Below are positions 8,930 through 17,246 of a stretch of DNA of 64,000 nt, in pieces. Where the stretch lies: positions 372,001 through 436,000 of the forward strand of contig NZ_CP113913.1 in the NCBI RefSeq assembly GCF_029395355.1, given 5' to 3'. This DNA comes from Bifidobacterium sp. ESL0800 (GTDB taxonomy: Bacteria > Actinomycetota > Actinomycetes > Actinomycetales > Bifidobacteriaceae). The stretch's first letter is position 1; every line of letters starts with the position of its first letter. The notes under the pieces were generated by a model. That model had not been told where the DNA came from, made no database searches, and worked only from the letters and a program-made list of their open reading frames with translations. Both the position numbers and the translations under genes were made by a program.

Positions 8930-8958
8930 CCGCGAAATCGCAAGGTTTCGCGGTTTTT
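8930..8958 (+). terminator. Rho-independent terminator of tRNA-Arg
   Basis: CCGCGAAA (8930-8937) pairs perfectly with TTTCGCGG (8946-8953) and is followed by TTTTTC, 8 nt after the tRNA CCA end. Confidence 0.92.
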
Positions 8959-9081
8959 CATTTCTTGGCGAGATGCTTATCGGCCTATAACCCGCAATAT
9001 TGATTGCTTTTGTCTAATCTGCAGGGTGTCCTGTATCCTTTGAAGAGAACGAAGATGTCGTGATGAGCGAAGGATGAGACG

Positions 9082-10113
9082 ATGGACGAGGCTGCATCGG
9101 CGGTGGGCTACGGACGGAATTCCAACGATACCGAAGCAATGGCGGTGTCGATACAGGGGCTGGTGAAGCGCTTCGGCGACAAGACGGCCGTCGACAGCCT
9201 TTCGCTTGATATTCCCGTCGGTTCGTTCTACGGTCTGGTCGGGCCCAACGGGGCGGGCAAGACCACGACGCTCAACATGGTCACCGGGCTTCTGATGCCC
9301 GACGGCGGGACGATTAGCATTCTCGGTTTCGATGTGTGGAGCGACGTCAACCGGGCCAAGCGGTCCATCGGCGTGATGCCTCAGGCCGACCAGATCTTCA
9401 ACCGGCTCACCGGCCGGCAATTGCTGATCTATTCCGGCATGCTGCGAGGGATGAAGCGCGCCGAAGTCGCCAAGCGTGCCGACGACCTGCTGCGGGCCTT
9501 TGACCTGGCCGAGGCGGGCGACAAGATGGTTTCGGGTTATTCGGCCGGCATGACCAAGAAAATCTGCCTCGGGACGGCGATGATCGCCAGTCCGCGCATC
9601 CTTGTGCTCGACGAGCCGTTCGAGTCCGTAGACCCCGTGTCCAGCGCGAATCTGAAGGACGTGCTGGCCGAGTATGCGGCCACGGGCGGCACGGTCATCA
9701 TCTCCTCGCACGTCATGGCTCTGGTCGAGAAGATGTGCACGCACGTTGCCGTCATCGACCACGGGCGTGTGCGCGCGGCCGGCACCGTCGCGCAGGTCGA
9801 GGCAGGAGAGGATTTGGAGGACCGGTTCCTCTATTTGGTCGGCGGTCGGCACGGCGCCGCGCACCTCGATTGGCTCGACGGCGGCGGCAACGGTGCTGCG
9901 GCCAGTTCAGCGAGCATGGTGAACCCAGCTGGTCAGGCAAACGTCGCTGGTCATATCAATCCAAACGGCCATGCCGGTTCCGCTGGTCAGATTGCTCCAA
10001 CCAACTTCGCCAGTCGAGATAAATCAGGTAATCCTGCCGGTTCGAGCCCGGCCAATCCCTGCCTGGCCAACTCGGTCAACCCCAATCCAGCAGGCCCCAA
10101 CCCGGAGGCGTGA
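9082..10113 (+). CDS. ABC transporter ATP-binding protein
   Basis: A 343-aa protein whose first ~235 residues form an ABC ATPase. Walker A is GPNGAGKTT. The Walker B region reads ILVLDEPFESVDP, with DEPF in place of the usual DEPT, and the switch His lies in ISSHV. The signature is degenerate: SGYSAGMTKK where LSGGQ is expected. After about residue 265 it ends in an Asn/Ala/Gly/Pro-rich tail with repeats such as NPAG, unlike any transporter domain I know. The permease at 10117 starts 3 nt after the stop, so the two form one exporter. The start ATG has GAAGGAT upstream; an internal ATG at 9139 is a weaker alternative. Substrate unknown. Confidence 0.85.
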   Translation: MDEAASAVGYGRNSNDTEAMAVSIQGLVKRFGDKTAVDSLSLDIPVGSFYGLVGPNGAGKTTTLNMVTGLLMPDGGTISILGFDVWSDVNRAKRSIGVMPQADQIFNRLTGRQLLIYSGMLRGMKRAEVAKRADDLLRAFDLAEAGDKMVSGYSAGMTKKICLGTAMIASPRILVLDEPFESVDPVSSANLKDVLAEYAATGGTVIISSHVMALVEKMCTHVAVIDHGRVRAAGTVAQVEAGEDLEDRFLYLVGGRHGAAHLDWLDGGGNGAAASSASMVNPAGQANVAGHINPNGHAGSAGQIAPTNFASRDKSGNPAGSSPANPCLANSVNPNPAGPNPEA

Positions 10114-10116
10114 ACG

Positions 10117-11799
10117 ATGGGCGAGATAGCAACCATGGTGCGCCTGAAGTGGGCGCTGACGTGGGCGACGATGCGCAAGTCGGCTTGGCAGACAATCAGT
10201 TTCGTCCTGACCGCGCTGATCGCTCTGGCCCTTGTCGTCGGTGTCGGCATCTTCGCCTGGCGGTTCGGCCCGGACCCGCATGTGCCGGGCGACATGGCTC
10301 CGGTGGACGCGATGCGCTTCGCCATGGTCCTGCTTGGCTCGTTGCTGACGTTGATGGTGGTCATGCTGCAGGCGATGATGATCGGCGGCGGCACGGCGAT
10401 GGGTGTCAGGCGTTTTGCGCTGTTCGGCATTGAAGACAAAACGTTGCAGACCGGTCTTATCGCCTCGAGCATGGCCGGTATTCCGGCGATTGCAGGTATG
10501 GTGGCGCTCGCCGAATGGGCGATGGCCTACCGCCGGCTCGGCGAGGGAATGGTTGTCGCCGCGCTCGTGTCGGCGCCTCTGGCCATCCTGACCATCTGCA
10601 TGCTCGGCCGTATGGTCACCTCGCTGCTCGACGCCCTGGTGCGAACAAAGCACGGCCAGGCGGTGCTCTATATCGTCATGTTTCTGATTTTCCTGGCCAT
10701 CGTCGAAATCCCGGCCATGCTGGGTGGCGGAGCGGCGGGCGGAAGCCTGTCCGAGAACGGAAGCGTCGAAATCACTGCTGGGACGGAAGCGCAGATCTCC
10801 GCCGCGATGCGTTCGTTGTCCGACGTGACGGCGGTGCTTTCCTTCACGCCTCTGGCCGCGGCCTTCGCGCTGCCTTTCGACGTGGCGAGCGGGGCGTGGG
10901 GCGCGCTGCTGTGCCGTCTGGTCGTGCTTGCGGCGACATGGGTGCTCTGTTTTGCGGTCGGTTTGTGGTGCCTGAAGCACGAGCGGCTGATGTCCGGCAG
11001 CGACGACAGCCACTCCGCCACGATCAAAGGCATCGGGGCGTTCGGCTGGATGCCGGATTCGCCGTCCGGCGCGGTGTCGGCACGATTGGTCACCTATCTG
11101 CGGCATGACCCCCGTCAATTCATGTTCCTGCTGATGCCGCTGCTGTTTGCGGTCATCATGCTCGTGACCGCCCACGGCCACGCCCTTGCCGCTTTTCCTG
11201 CCCTTATCCTCGCCGGCCTGTTTATGAATTTCGTCGAGAGCAACGGCTTGGCCTACGACGGACAGGGATTCGCCATGCAGGTATTGGCCGGGTTGAAGGG
11301 CTGCGACGACAGGCGCGGCCGTGTGCGCGTCTACGCAGTCTTTTCGCTGGTGTATCTGGCCTTGATCGCCTTGGTGCTGATGGTGTTCACCGGCAGCTGG
11401 GCCAACGCCGGTGACTGGCGGCAGATGTCCGTCTTCTTCGGTTTCGGCGTCGCCTTCGACCTGGTGGGGCTCGGTGTCGCGGAGGTCATGTCGTGCATGG
11501 CCATCTATCCGGTGCCGTCGATCGACAAGCCGTTTGTCACGCCGCAGGGCCGTGCGCTTGCGCAGCTCGTGATGCCGCTGCTGTATATGCTTCTGGTGGT
11601 CGTGCTGGTGCTGCCCAGCGGGCTGATGATGCTGATCCCGTTCTCGCGGTTCTGGCCGTTCTGGGCCTTGGGCGTCTGCGCCGTCATCGACGGGGTGGTG
11701 GTATTGGCCGTCGGCACATGGCTGGGCGGCAAGCTGCTCGGCCGTCGTCAGTTGAAGGTATTGGCGACACTCGATTCGATGGCGACGTTGCAGCAATGA
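10117..11799 (+). CDS. ABC transporter permease, ABC-2-like
   Basis: A 560-aa integral membrane protein with roughly 12 hydrophobic segments and no catalytic motif. It begins with a short cytoplasmic helix followed by the first membrane span (SFVLTALIALALVVGVGIFAW). It starts 3 nt after the ATPase stop codon and is therefore its membrane partner. The length and paired segments suggest two fused halves, each resembling an ABC-2-type exporter. I cannot infer the substrate; drug, lipid or peptide export are all possible. Confidence 0.78.
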   Translation: MGEIATMVRLKWALTWATMRKSAWQTISFVLTALIALALVVGVGIFAWRFGPDPHVPGDMAPVDAMRFAMVLLGSLLTLMVVMLQAMMIGGGTAMGVRRFALFGIEDKTLQTGLIASSMAGIPAIAGMVALAEWAMAYRRLGEGMVVAALVSAPLAILTICMLGRMVTSLLDALVRTKHGQAVLYIVMFLIFLAIVEIPAMLGGGAAGGSLSENGSVEITAGTEAQISAAMRSLSDVTAVLSFTPLAAAFALPFDVASGAWGALLCRLVVLAATWVLCFAVGLWCLKHERLMSGSDDSHSATIKGIGAFGWMPDSPSGAVSARLVTYLRHDPRQFMFLLMPLLFAVIMLVTAHGHALAAFPALILAGLFMNFVESNGLAYDGQGFAMQVLAGLKGCDDRRGRVRVYAVFSLVYLALIALVLMVFTGSWANAGDWRQMSVFFGFGVAFDLVGLGVAEVMSCMAIYPVPSIDKPFVTPQGRALAQLVMPLLYMLLVVVLVLPSGLMMLIPFSRFWPFWALGVCAVIDGVVVLAVGTWLGGKLLGRRQLKVLATLDSMATLQQ

Positions 11800-11961
11800 A
11801 AACGCGTCATGATCCGCGCTTGATGATTCGTCATAGGGCTTGAAAGCTGGGATCGGCGTGATTCAGTGGTACTTCATGCAATAGACGCTGTGGACTCGGA
11901 TATGCGTTCGGGAGGTTGCGATAGCCTGAAAACGCTTGATATTCAGAGGAATGAGGCATGT

Positions 11962-12840
11962 ATGGGGCAGACAGAAGGCAAACAATCACCGCTGGGCGAG
12001 ACGCATCGCAGCGGGTCGGTGCTGATGCGCGGGTCGATGATTCCCGAGCAGACCCCGGATCAGGCGCTCCTGTCGTATCCTGATGGCGAAGACGATCATG
12101 GGCAGACGGACGAAAACGATACTGTTGTTACGTCAGGTACGGCCAATCAGGCTTGCAACGACGGGAATATCTCGAAGGCCGCTTCACGCGTGGCGAAAGC
12201 TCGTGGCGGCAAGGATTGGCGGCATGGCGATCCCTGGCGAGTGCTGCGCATCCAGTCGGAATTCGTGGAGGGCTTCGATGCACTCGCGGACCTGGGTCGG
12301 GCGTTGTGCGTGTTCGGTTCGGCGCGCGTCAAGGAGAACGAGCCGGAATACCGTCAGGCCATGCGCATGGGCGAGATGGCCGCGCAAAGTGGGATCACGG
12401 TCATTACCGGCGGCGGCCCGGGCATCATGGAGGCCGCCAACCGTGGGGCGGCTGAGGCCGGCGGCGTCTCGGTCGGGCTCGGCATCGAGTTGCCGCATGA
12501 GGAGGGACTCAACCAATGGGTGAACCTCGGGATGAACTTCCGTTACTTCTTCGTGCGCAAGATGATGTTCGTCAAATATTCTTCGGCGCTGATCGTCTGC
12601 CCGGGCGGCTTCGGCACGCTCGACGAGATGTTCGAGATCCTGACGCTGGTGCAGACCGGCAAGACCTCGCCCAAGCCGGTGGTGCTCTTCGACACCCAGT
12701 ATTGGAAGGGCCTGTTCGACTGGGTGCGCGGGCCGATGCTCGAGCGTGGGCTGATTGCGGAAGAGGACCTCAAAAAGGTTCAGTTCACCGATGACCCCGA
12801 AGAGGCGGTGATGCTGGCAATCGGTGGAATGACGAAATAA
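11962..12840 (+). CDS. LOG-family (TIGR00730-type) phosphoribohydrolase
   Basis: The C-terminal ~200 residues form the Rossmann-like LOG domain with GGGPGIMEAANRGA and the defining PGGFGTLDE motif. Family members split nucleoside 5'-monophosphates, including cytokinin ribotides, into base and ribose 5-phosphate (known of the family). The start at 11962 is chosen for GAGG at 11953-11956; a more upstream in-frame start at 11866 has no better site. The first ~70 residues are a low-complexity extension not seen in typical ~190-aa members. Its stop lies 9 nt from that of the convergent methyltransferase. Confidence 0.82.
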   Translation: MGQTEGKQSPLGETHRSGSVLMRGSMIPEQTPDQALLSYPDGEDDHGQTDENDTVVTSGTANQACNDGNISKAASRVAKARGGKDWRHGDPWRVLRIQSEFVEGFDALADLGRALCVFGSARVKENEPEYRQAMRMGEMAAQSGITVITGGGPGIMEAANRGAAEAGGVSVGLGIELPHEEGLNQWVNLGMNFRYFFVRKMMFVKYSSALIVCPGGFGTLDEMFEILTLVQTGKTSPKPVVLFDTQYWKGLFDWVRGPMLERGLIAEEDLKKVQFTDDPEEAVMLAIGGMTK

Positions 12841-12849
12841 ATGACGGCT

Positions 12850-13494
12850 TCAACGTTTTGCGGCAATCAACATGCCGGTTCCCGTCGGTGTAAGCGTCGC
12901 TTCGAAACGATCGTCGTCCTCGACGTTGGTGAGCAGTGCGAGCATGGCCTCCGCCTTGCCATTATCGGGATAGGCCAGGCCCGACATATCCGTGAAAATG
13001 ATTCTGCCGCCGGTTTTCAGCAGATTGGCCGCCTCCGCGAAGGAAGGCTCATAGTTCGAGGCAACGCCGGAGACGACGATGAGGTCGTAGGTTCCGGCAT
13101 TCAGACGGGGAAGGAAAACGGCCGGAGAGGTATTGACCGCACGTAACGTGGTGCGGTTTTCCGCAGAGTCCGAGATATCGGCGAAGAGGCTGCGGATCAT
13201 CGTGATGCCACGCGCCGAGGAATCCACTGCCGTCAGCTGCCCGGCGCCGCCCAGGCCTTCCACCAGTTGCAGCGCTTCGACGATCGAGCCGGTGCCGATG
13301 CTGATGATGGAGGTCGCGTTCAGGCTGCGGGTGATGAAACGCAGCAGATTGGCCTGTGCGGCGGAACCTTGAGGGAGTTTGGCTTTTTCGGCGTCGGCAC
13401 GGGCCTTGCGCAGCACGTCGTTTTCTTCGCTTAATGCATGGGTTTCCGCAAATTCCCAAACCTTGGCCATATTGGTGTATGTTGTCTTGTTCAT
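12850..13494 (-). CDS. SAM-dependent O-methyltransferase-like protein
   Basis: A 214-aa Rossmann protein. The glycine motif is ISIGTGSIVEAL, followed by an acidic strand end (LTAVDSS), then YDLIVVSG and a GGRIIFTD strand. The arrangement resembles the actinobacterial O-methyltransferase group; the substrate is unknown. I start at the ATG at 13494 (MNKTTYTNM), with GGTGGA just upstream, rather than the longer open frame to 13575. It lies downstream of sdhB on the same strand with a gap of about 115 nt. Confidence 0.7.
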   Translation of the reverse strand: MNKTTYTNMAKVWEFAETHALSEENDVLRKARADAEKAKLPQGSAAQANLLRFITRSLNATSIISIGTGSIVEALQLVEGLGGAGQLTAVDSSARGITMIRSLFADISDSAENRTTLRAVNTSPAVFLPRLNAGTYDLIVVSGVASNYEPSFAEAANLLKTGGRIIFTDMSGLAYPDNGKAEAMLALLTNVEDDDRFEATLTPTGTGMLIAAKR

Positions 13495-13608
13495 CTTCCA
13501 CCCTGCACTTCTGCTGTCATCGGCACGTATAGCACCATCGATTACCGATTTTATGATACGGCTAGCAATCGCCAAAGCGGAATCACGATGAGGCGGGAGG
13601 GGGATTGA

Positions 13609-14679
13609 TCACCGGCCCTGTCGGCTTTTGACACGTTCCGTAAGCTGCCACATCTCTTCGCCCACGTCGATGCCGCGGGGGCATTCGCGGCTGCAGGCGC
13701 GCACGGATTGGCAGGCGGCGATGCCGTCGGCGGTGGCGATGTCATCGAGCCGCTGATTGGTGGCCTCATCGCGCGAATCGCTGATGAAGCGGGAGGCGGC
13801 GATCAGCGCTGCCGGGCCGATGAACGCCTCGCCGCCGGCGTAGACCGGGCAGCTACCTTCGCACACGCCGCACGAGATGCAATTGCTTAAGAGTTCATAG
13901 CGTTTCAGCTCTTCGGGATTTTGCAGGTATTCGAACATGTCGATCTTGCCGTCTTCGGTGGTGGCCAGCTTGCCGTCGGCCTTAAGATAGGGCTCGAGCT
14001 TTTTGATCTGGTTCATCATCTGGTCGATGTCGACGATGAGGTCGCGGAGCACCGGAAAGCCGGGCAGCGGCGCGATTTCGATGACAGCGAGGCCAGAGGT
14101 ATTGTCGTGGTTTTCTGTGGAGTTGCCCAAAGTATCGGGGTTGTTCGAACCGCTTGGACGTTGATTGGCATCTTTTGGTTGGTTACCGTTCTCGGAAGCC
14201 TTTTTAGTATTGAGGTCGATAACGGGTTTGCCGGTTGTTTGTTCTACGTCTCCGGTCCGGCGAAACCCGTCACCGGCTGTTGCTTTCGCCATGTTTTGGT
14301 TCGATTTCGGCTTGGCGTATTCCTCGACTTTGGCGGTGCAGAGCAGCGTCGGCGTACCGTTGATGGACACTGCATCGGAGCCGCAGATACCGTGGCCGCA
14401 CGAATAGCGGAAGGCCAGCGTCGGATCGAGGTCGCGTTTGATGGCGAGCAGGCAGTCGAGTACGGTCTGCCCGGCATGCGTCTCGATGGTGTAATCCTGC
14501 GTGAAATGCCGGCCGCGGATACGGCGTCGTGAAGGTGAGGGGCCGAACGGGCTGCCGCCTCGTGCCTTGCCTCCGAACGGGCTCGAAGAATGGCGGCGTG
14601 CGTGCTCGGGTCCCGATTTCGGGGTGAACCGATGGATTCGGATGGTCACCGTTGTGCTGTGTATTGCATCTTCACTCAT
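13609..14679 (-). CDS. sdhB: Succinate dehydrogenase/fumarate reductase iron-sulfur subunit, with insertions
   Basis: A 356-aa protein, about 100 longer than usual SdhB/FrdB. [2Fe-2S] ligands are Cys94, Cys99, Asp102 and Cys114; Asp in the third position is known from other SdhB proteins. The C-terminal ferredoxin part has CISCGVCEGSCP (267-278) and CQSVRACSRECPRG for the [4Fe-4S] and [3Fe-4S] centres. Two insertions stand out: an Arg/Ser/Gly/Pro-rich stretch at ~20-60 and an Asn/Asp/Ser/Thr-rich stretch at ~124-196 between the two cluster domains. I start at ATG 14679, with GAAGG 8 nt upstream; ATG 14694 is possible. It pairs with SdhA upstream. No membrane-anchor subunit is nearby. Confidence 0.88.
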   Translation of the reverse strand: MSEDAIHSTTVTIRIHRFTPKSGPEHARRHSSSPFGGKARGGSPFGPSPSRRRIRGRHFTQDYTIETHAGQTVLDCLLAIKRDLDPTLAFRYSCGHGICGSDAVSINGTPTLLCTAKVEEYAKPKSNQNMAKATAGDGFRRTGDVEQTTGKPVIDLNTKKASENGNQPKDANQRPSGSNNPDTLGNSTENHDNTSGLAVIEIAPLPGFPVLRDLIVDIDQMMNQIKKLEPYLKADGKLATTEDGKIDMFEYLQNPEELKRYELLSNCISCGVCEGSCPVYAGGEAFIGPAALIAASRFISDSRDEATNQRLDDIATADGIAACQSVRACSRECPRGIDVGEEMWQLTERVKSRQGR

Positions 14680-14779
14680 TGCCGCTGCCTTCATCGTTGC
14701 TTCCGTCTGCCAGTCTGCCACGAACCGTGGCCTGCAGGACGTAGGGACTTCGGATGGATTATTGGATTCGTCGCCTTGG

Positions 14780-16747
14780 TCAGTAGGCTCGCGATTTCGG
14801 CGGCATGTCAACGATATGGACCGGCTGCCAGAAAACGTCGCCTGTGGCGTCGGCCATGGAATGGGCAAGGAAATGCTCGTCGTCGCGCTGCGGGAAATCG
14901 GTACGGGCGAAGGCGCCACGAGACTCGTGCCTCGCGGCCGAGGCGTCGAGCATCGCCTGGGCCAGCTCGATGAGGTTGCCGACCTCCCATATCGCCGTGA
15001 GTTCCTGGTTGAAGGCGGTGGCGCTTGAATGGGTGCGGAGGGCCTTGGCTCGGGGCAGCAGTTGTTCGGCGATGATGTGCTGCGCCTCGGCGATGCTCTT
15101 GGCGTCGCAACGCACCGCCACCGCATGCTCCATGGTCGTGCCGAGGTCGGCCAGCAGCCGATAAGGATTATCGCGGCCGGCATCCGGTTCATGGTCGGAA
15201 ACATCCGTCGTGGAAGATGAAGCGGCTTCGCCTTCGGGCAGTGAGATGGACGCGGATACGTTGCTAGCAACTCCGGTGGTTCCAGCAAGATCATCGTCAG
15301 TGGATGATGTCAATAACGTTTTGATTGACGACTGACGTTTGTCGGCCGCCAGTTGCGTAGTATTCCGGTTTTCGCTATCGCAGGATTGTTCGTCGCTGCT
15401 GCCGGTATCGTTCGCTTCGTCGCCGATGGCCTGGGCGATGGATTCGCCGGCGCGGGTGCCGAACAGGCAGGCGTCGAGCAGGCTGTTGCCGCCCAAGCGG
15501 TTCGCGCCGTGGACGCTGACGCACGAGCATTCGCCGGCCGCATACAGGCTTTCGACGATATCACGTTTGCCGTCGCGCCACTGGTAGACCTGACCGTCGG
15601 TGGTGATGGGAATGCCGCCCATGGTGTAATGCGCCGTCGGCTTGACCGCCACCCAGTCCCGGCTCGGGTCCAATCCCGCGTAGTCACGGATGGTTTCGAC
15701 CACTTGGGGTAGCACGTCCAGCATATGCGCCTTGTCGATGCCGGTCATGTCCAGCCACACGCAGTCTTTCGGGCCATTCGGTTCCTTCGGGTCGGCTACG
15801 CCTCGTCCTGCGTCGACCTCGGCCATGATGGAACGGCTGACCACATCGCGTGCCGCCAGATCCTTGTGCTCCGGGGCGTAACGGGCCATGAAGGCCTCTC
15901 CGTCGGCGTTGCGTAGGATGCCGCCTTCGCCGCGGGAGGCTTCGGAAAGCAGGATGCCGGTGTGGGCGAGACCGGTGGGGTGGAATTGCACGAATTCGCA
16001 ATCCTCAAGCTGCAGTCCGGCCTTGAGTGCCAACGCCATACCATCTCCGGTCAGATCCCAGGAGTTCGAGGTCGTGTGGAAGAGTCTTCCGGCTCCGCCG
16101 CTCGCCATGAGGACGTTACGGGAGGCGATGGGGTGGGTCTTGCCGGTGTGGGTGTCGAATGCGACCACGCCGCAGGCCCGATCCTTGGCATCGTTCAAGA
16201 CCAGATCGGTGACGTACCATTCCTCGGCGAACTGTACTCCTGCGCCGATGCACTGCTGCCACAGCGCGTAGAGGATCTGGTGACCGATCCGGTCGGCCGC
16301 ATAAGCCGCTCGTTTTATCGGCGCCTTACCATAATCCTTGGTATGTCCGCCGAATTTGCGCTGGGCGATATGCCCATCCGGTGTACGCGAGAACGCTACG
16401 CCGCTGCGTTCGAGATTGATGACGGTCTGCGGGGCATATTGCGCCAGTATCTTCGCTGCGTCCTGATCGACCAGCCAATCGCCGCCCTTGACGGTGTCGT
16501 AATAATGCCAGTGCCAGTCATCGTGCTCGATGTTGCCGAGGCTCGCCGCGATGCCGCCCTCAGCGCTACCGGTATGCGAGCGCAACGCCTGCAGTTTCGA
16601 GATCACCAGAAGTTTCGGGCGATGGCCCTTGGCGGCCATTTCCTTGATCTTGTCGTTTCGTAAAATTCCCAGTGCCGCCGACAATCCGGCCGCCCCTGCA
16701 CCGATGATCACCGCGTCGTACATGTCTTCAACTTGCTCTGGACTCAT
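14780..16747 (-). CDS. sdhA: Succinate dehydrogenase/fumarate reductase flavoprotein subunit, with insertion
   Basis: A 655-aa flavoprotein. Evidence: the dinucleotide motif GAGAAGLSAA (16-25); His58 in RSHTG for covalent FAD; QFHPTG (254-259); GEGGILRN; the active-site arginine region LAARDVVSR (Arg300); HYTMGG (373-378); and SVHGANRLGGNSLLD. It interconverts succinate and fumarate. About 80 low-complexity residues (Ser/Thr/Asp/Glu-rich, ~443-525) split the flavin domain from the C-terminal helical domain. sdhB follows after about 100 nt. With no SdhC/D in the window, the pair may be soluble and use another redox partner (inference). Confidence 0.92.
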   Translation of the reverse strand: MSPEQVEDMYDAVIIGAGAAGLSAALGILRNDKIKEMAAKGHRPKLLVISKLQALRSHTGSAEGGIAASLGNIEHDDWHWHYYDTVKGGDWLVDQDAAKILAQYAPQTVINLERSGVAFSRTPDGHIAQRKFGGHTKDYGKAPIKRAAYAADRIGHQILYALWQQCIGAGVQFAEEWYVTDLVLNDAKDRACGVVAFDTHTGKTHPIASRNVLMASGGAGRLFHTTSNSWDLTGDGMALALKAGLQLEDCEFVQFHPTGLAHTGILLSEASRGEGGILRNADGEAFMARYAPEHKDLAARDVVSRSIMAEVDAGRGVADPKEPNGPKDCVWLDMTGIDKAHMLDVLPQVVETIRDYAGLDPSRDWVAVKPTAHYTMGGIPITTDGQVYQWRDGKRDIVESLYAAGECSCVSVHGANRLGGNSLLDACLFGTRAGESIAQAIGDEANDTGSSDEQSCDSENRNTTQLAADKRQSSIKTLLTSSTDDDLAGTTGVASNVSASISLPEGEAASSSTTDVSDHEPDAGRDNPYRLLADLGTTMEHAVAVRCDAKSIAEAQHIIAEQLLPRAKALRTHSSATAFNQELTAIWEVGNLIELAQAMLDASAARHESRGAFARTDFPQRDDEHFLAHSMADATGDVFWQPVHIVDMPPKSRAY

Positions 16748-16842
16748 ACCCCCGATTATGGCACAAGGCCAGCAAGAGCATATTGCAGGAACGTGGTAGG
16801 TGAGCTCTTCCCAAACGGGAGTGGCACTCGTACCATGGGGGT

Positions 16843-17187
16843 ATGAGCGAATCTTTCAATGCACGTGTCTACGATGTCGTCAAGCGCATACCCGAAGGCA
16901 AGGTGGCCACGTACGGCCAGGTGGCGGCGCTCGCGGGCAATCCGCGCAACGCCAGGTTCGTGGGCTATGCGTTGCATTCCAATCCTGAGCCGGGCGTGAT
17001 TCCGTGCCATCGTGTCGTCTTTCGCGACGGTTCGCTGGCTCCGGGATTCGCGTTCGGCGGTCCTGACCGTCAGCGGGCGTTGCTTGAGGACGAAGGCGTG
17101 TCGTTCCTGCCTCCTGCGCCGAAACATGAAAACGCCGGTGAAGAGGGTTGGGTCGTCGATCTGAAGCGTTGCCAGTGGCAGCGCTGA
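16843..17187 (+). CDS. MGMT-family protein (Ogt C-terminal domain only)
   Basis: A 114-aa protein consisting only of the DNA-binding domain of O6-alkylguanine alkyltransferases. Helix-turn-helix region: GKVATYGQVAALAGNPRNARFVGYAL. The active-site loop is IPCHRV with Cys55. Alkyltransferase-like proteins (ATLs) of this size usually have Trp at that Cys position; here Cys is kept, so direct dealkylation is possible in principle (inference). It is transcribed divergently from sdhA, 95 nt apart, and is convergent with dprA. Confidence 0.82.
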   Translation: MSESFNARVYDVVKRIPEGKVATYGQVAALAGNPRNARFVGYALHSNPEPGVIPCHRVVFRDGSLAPGFAFGGPDRQRALLEDEGVSFLPPAPKHENAGEEGWVVDLKRCQWQR

Positions 17188-17246
17188 CGCTTTCTCGTGC
17201 GGTTTGATGTGATCGCATGTGTCGCCCTTTCGTTCGCTGTGCTGGA

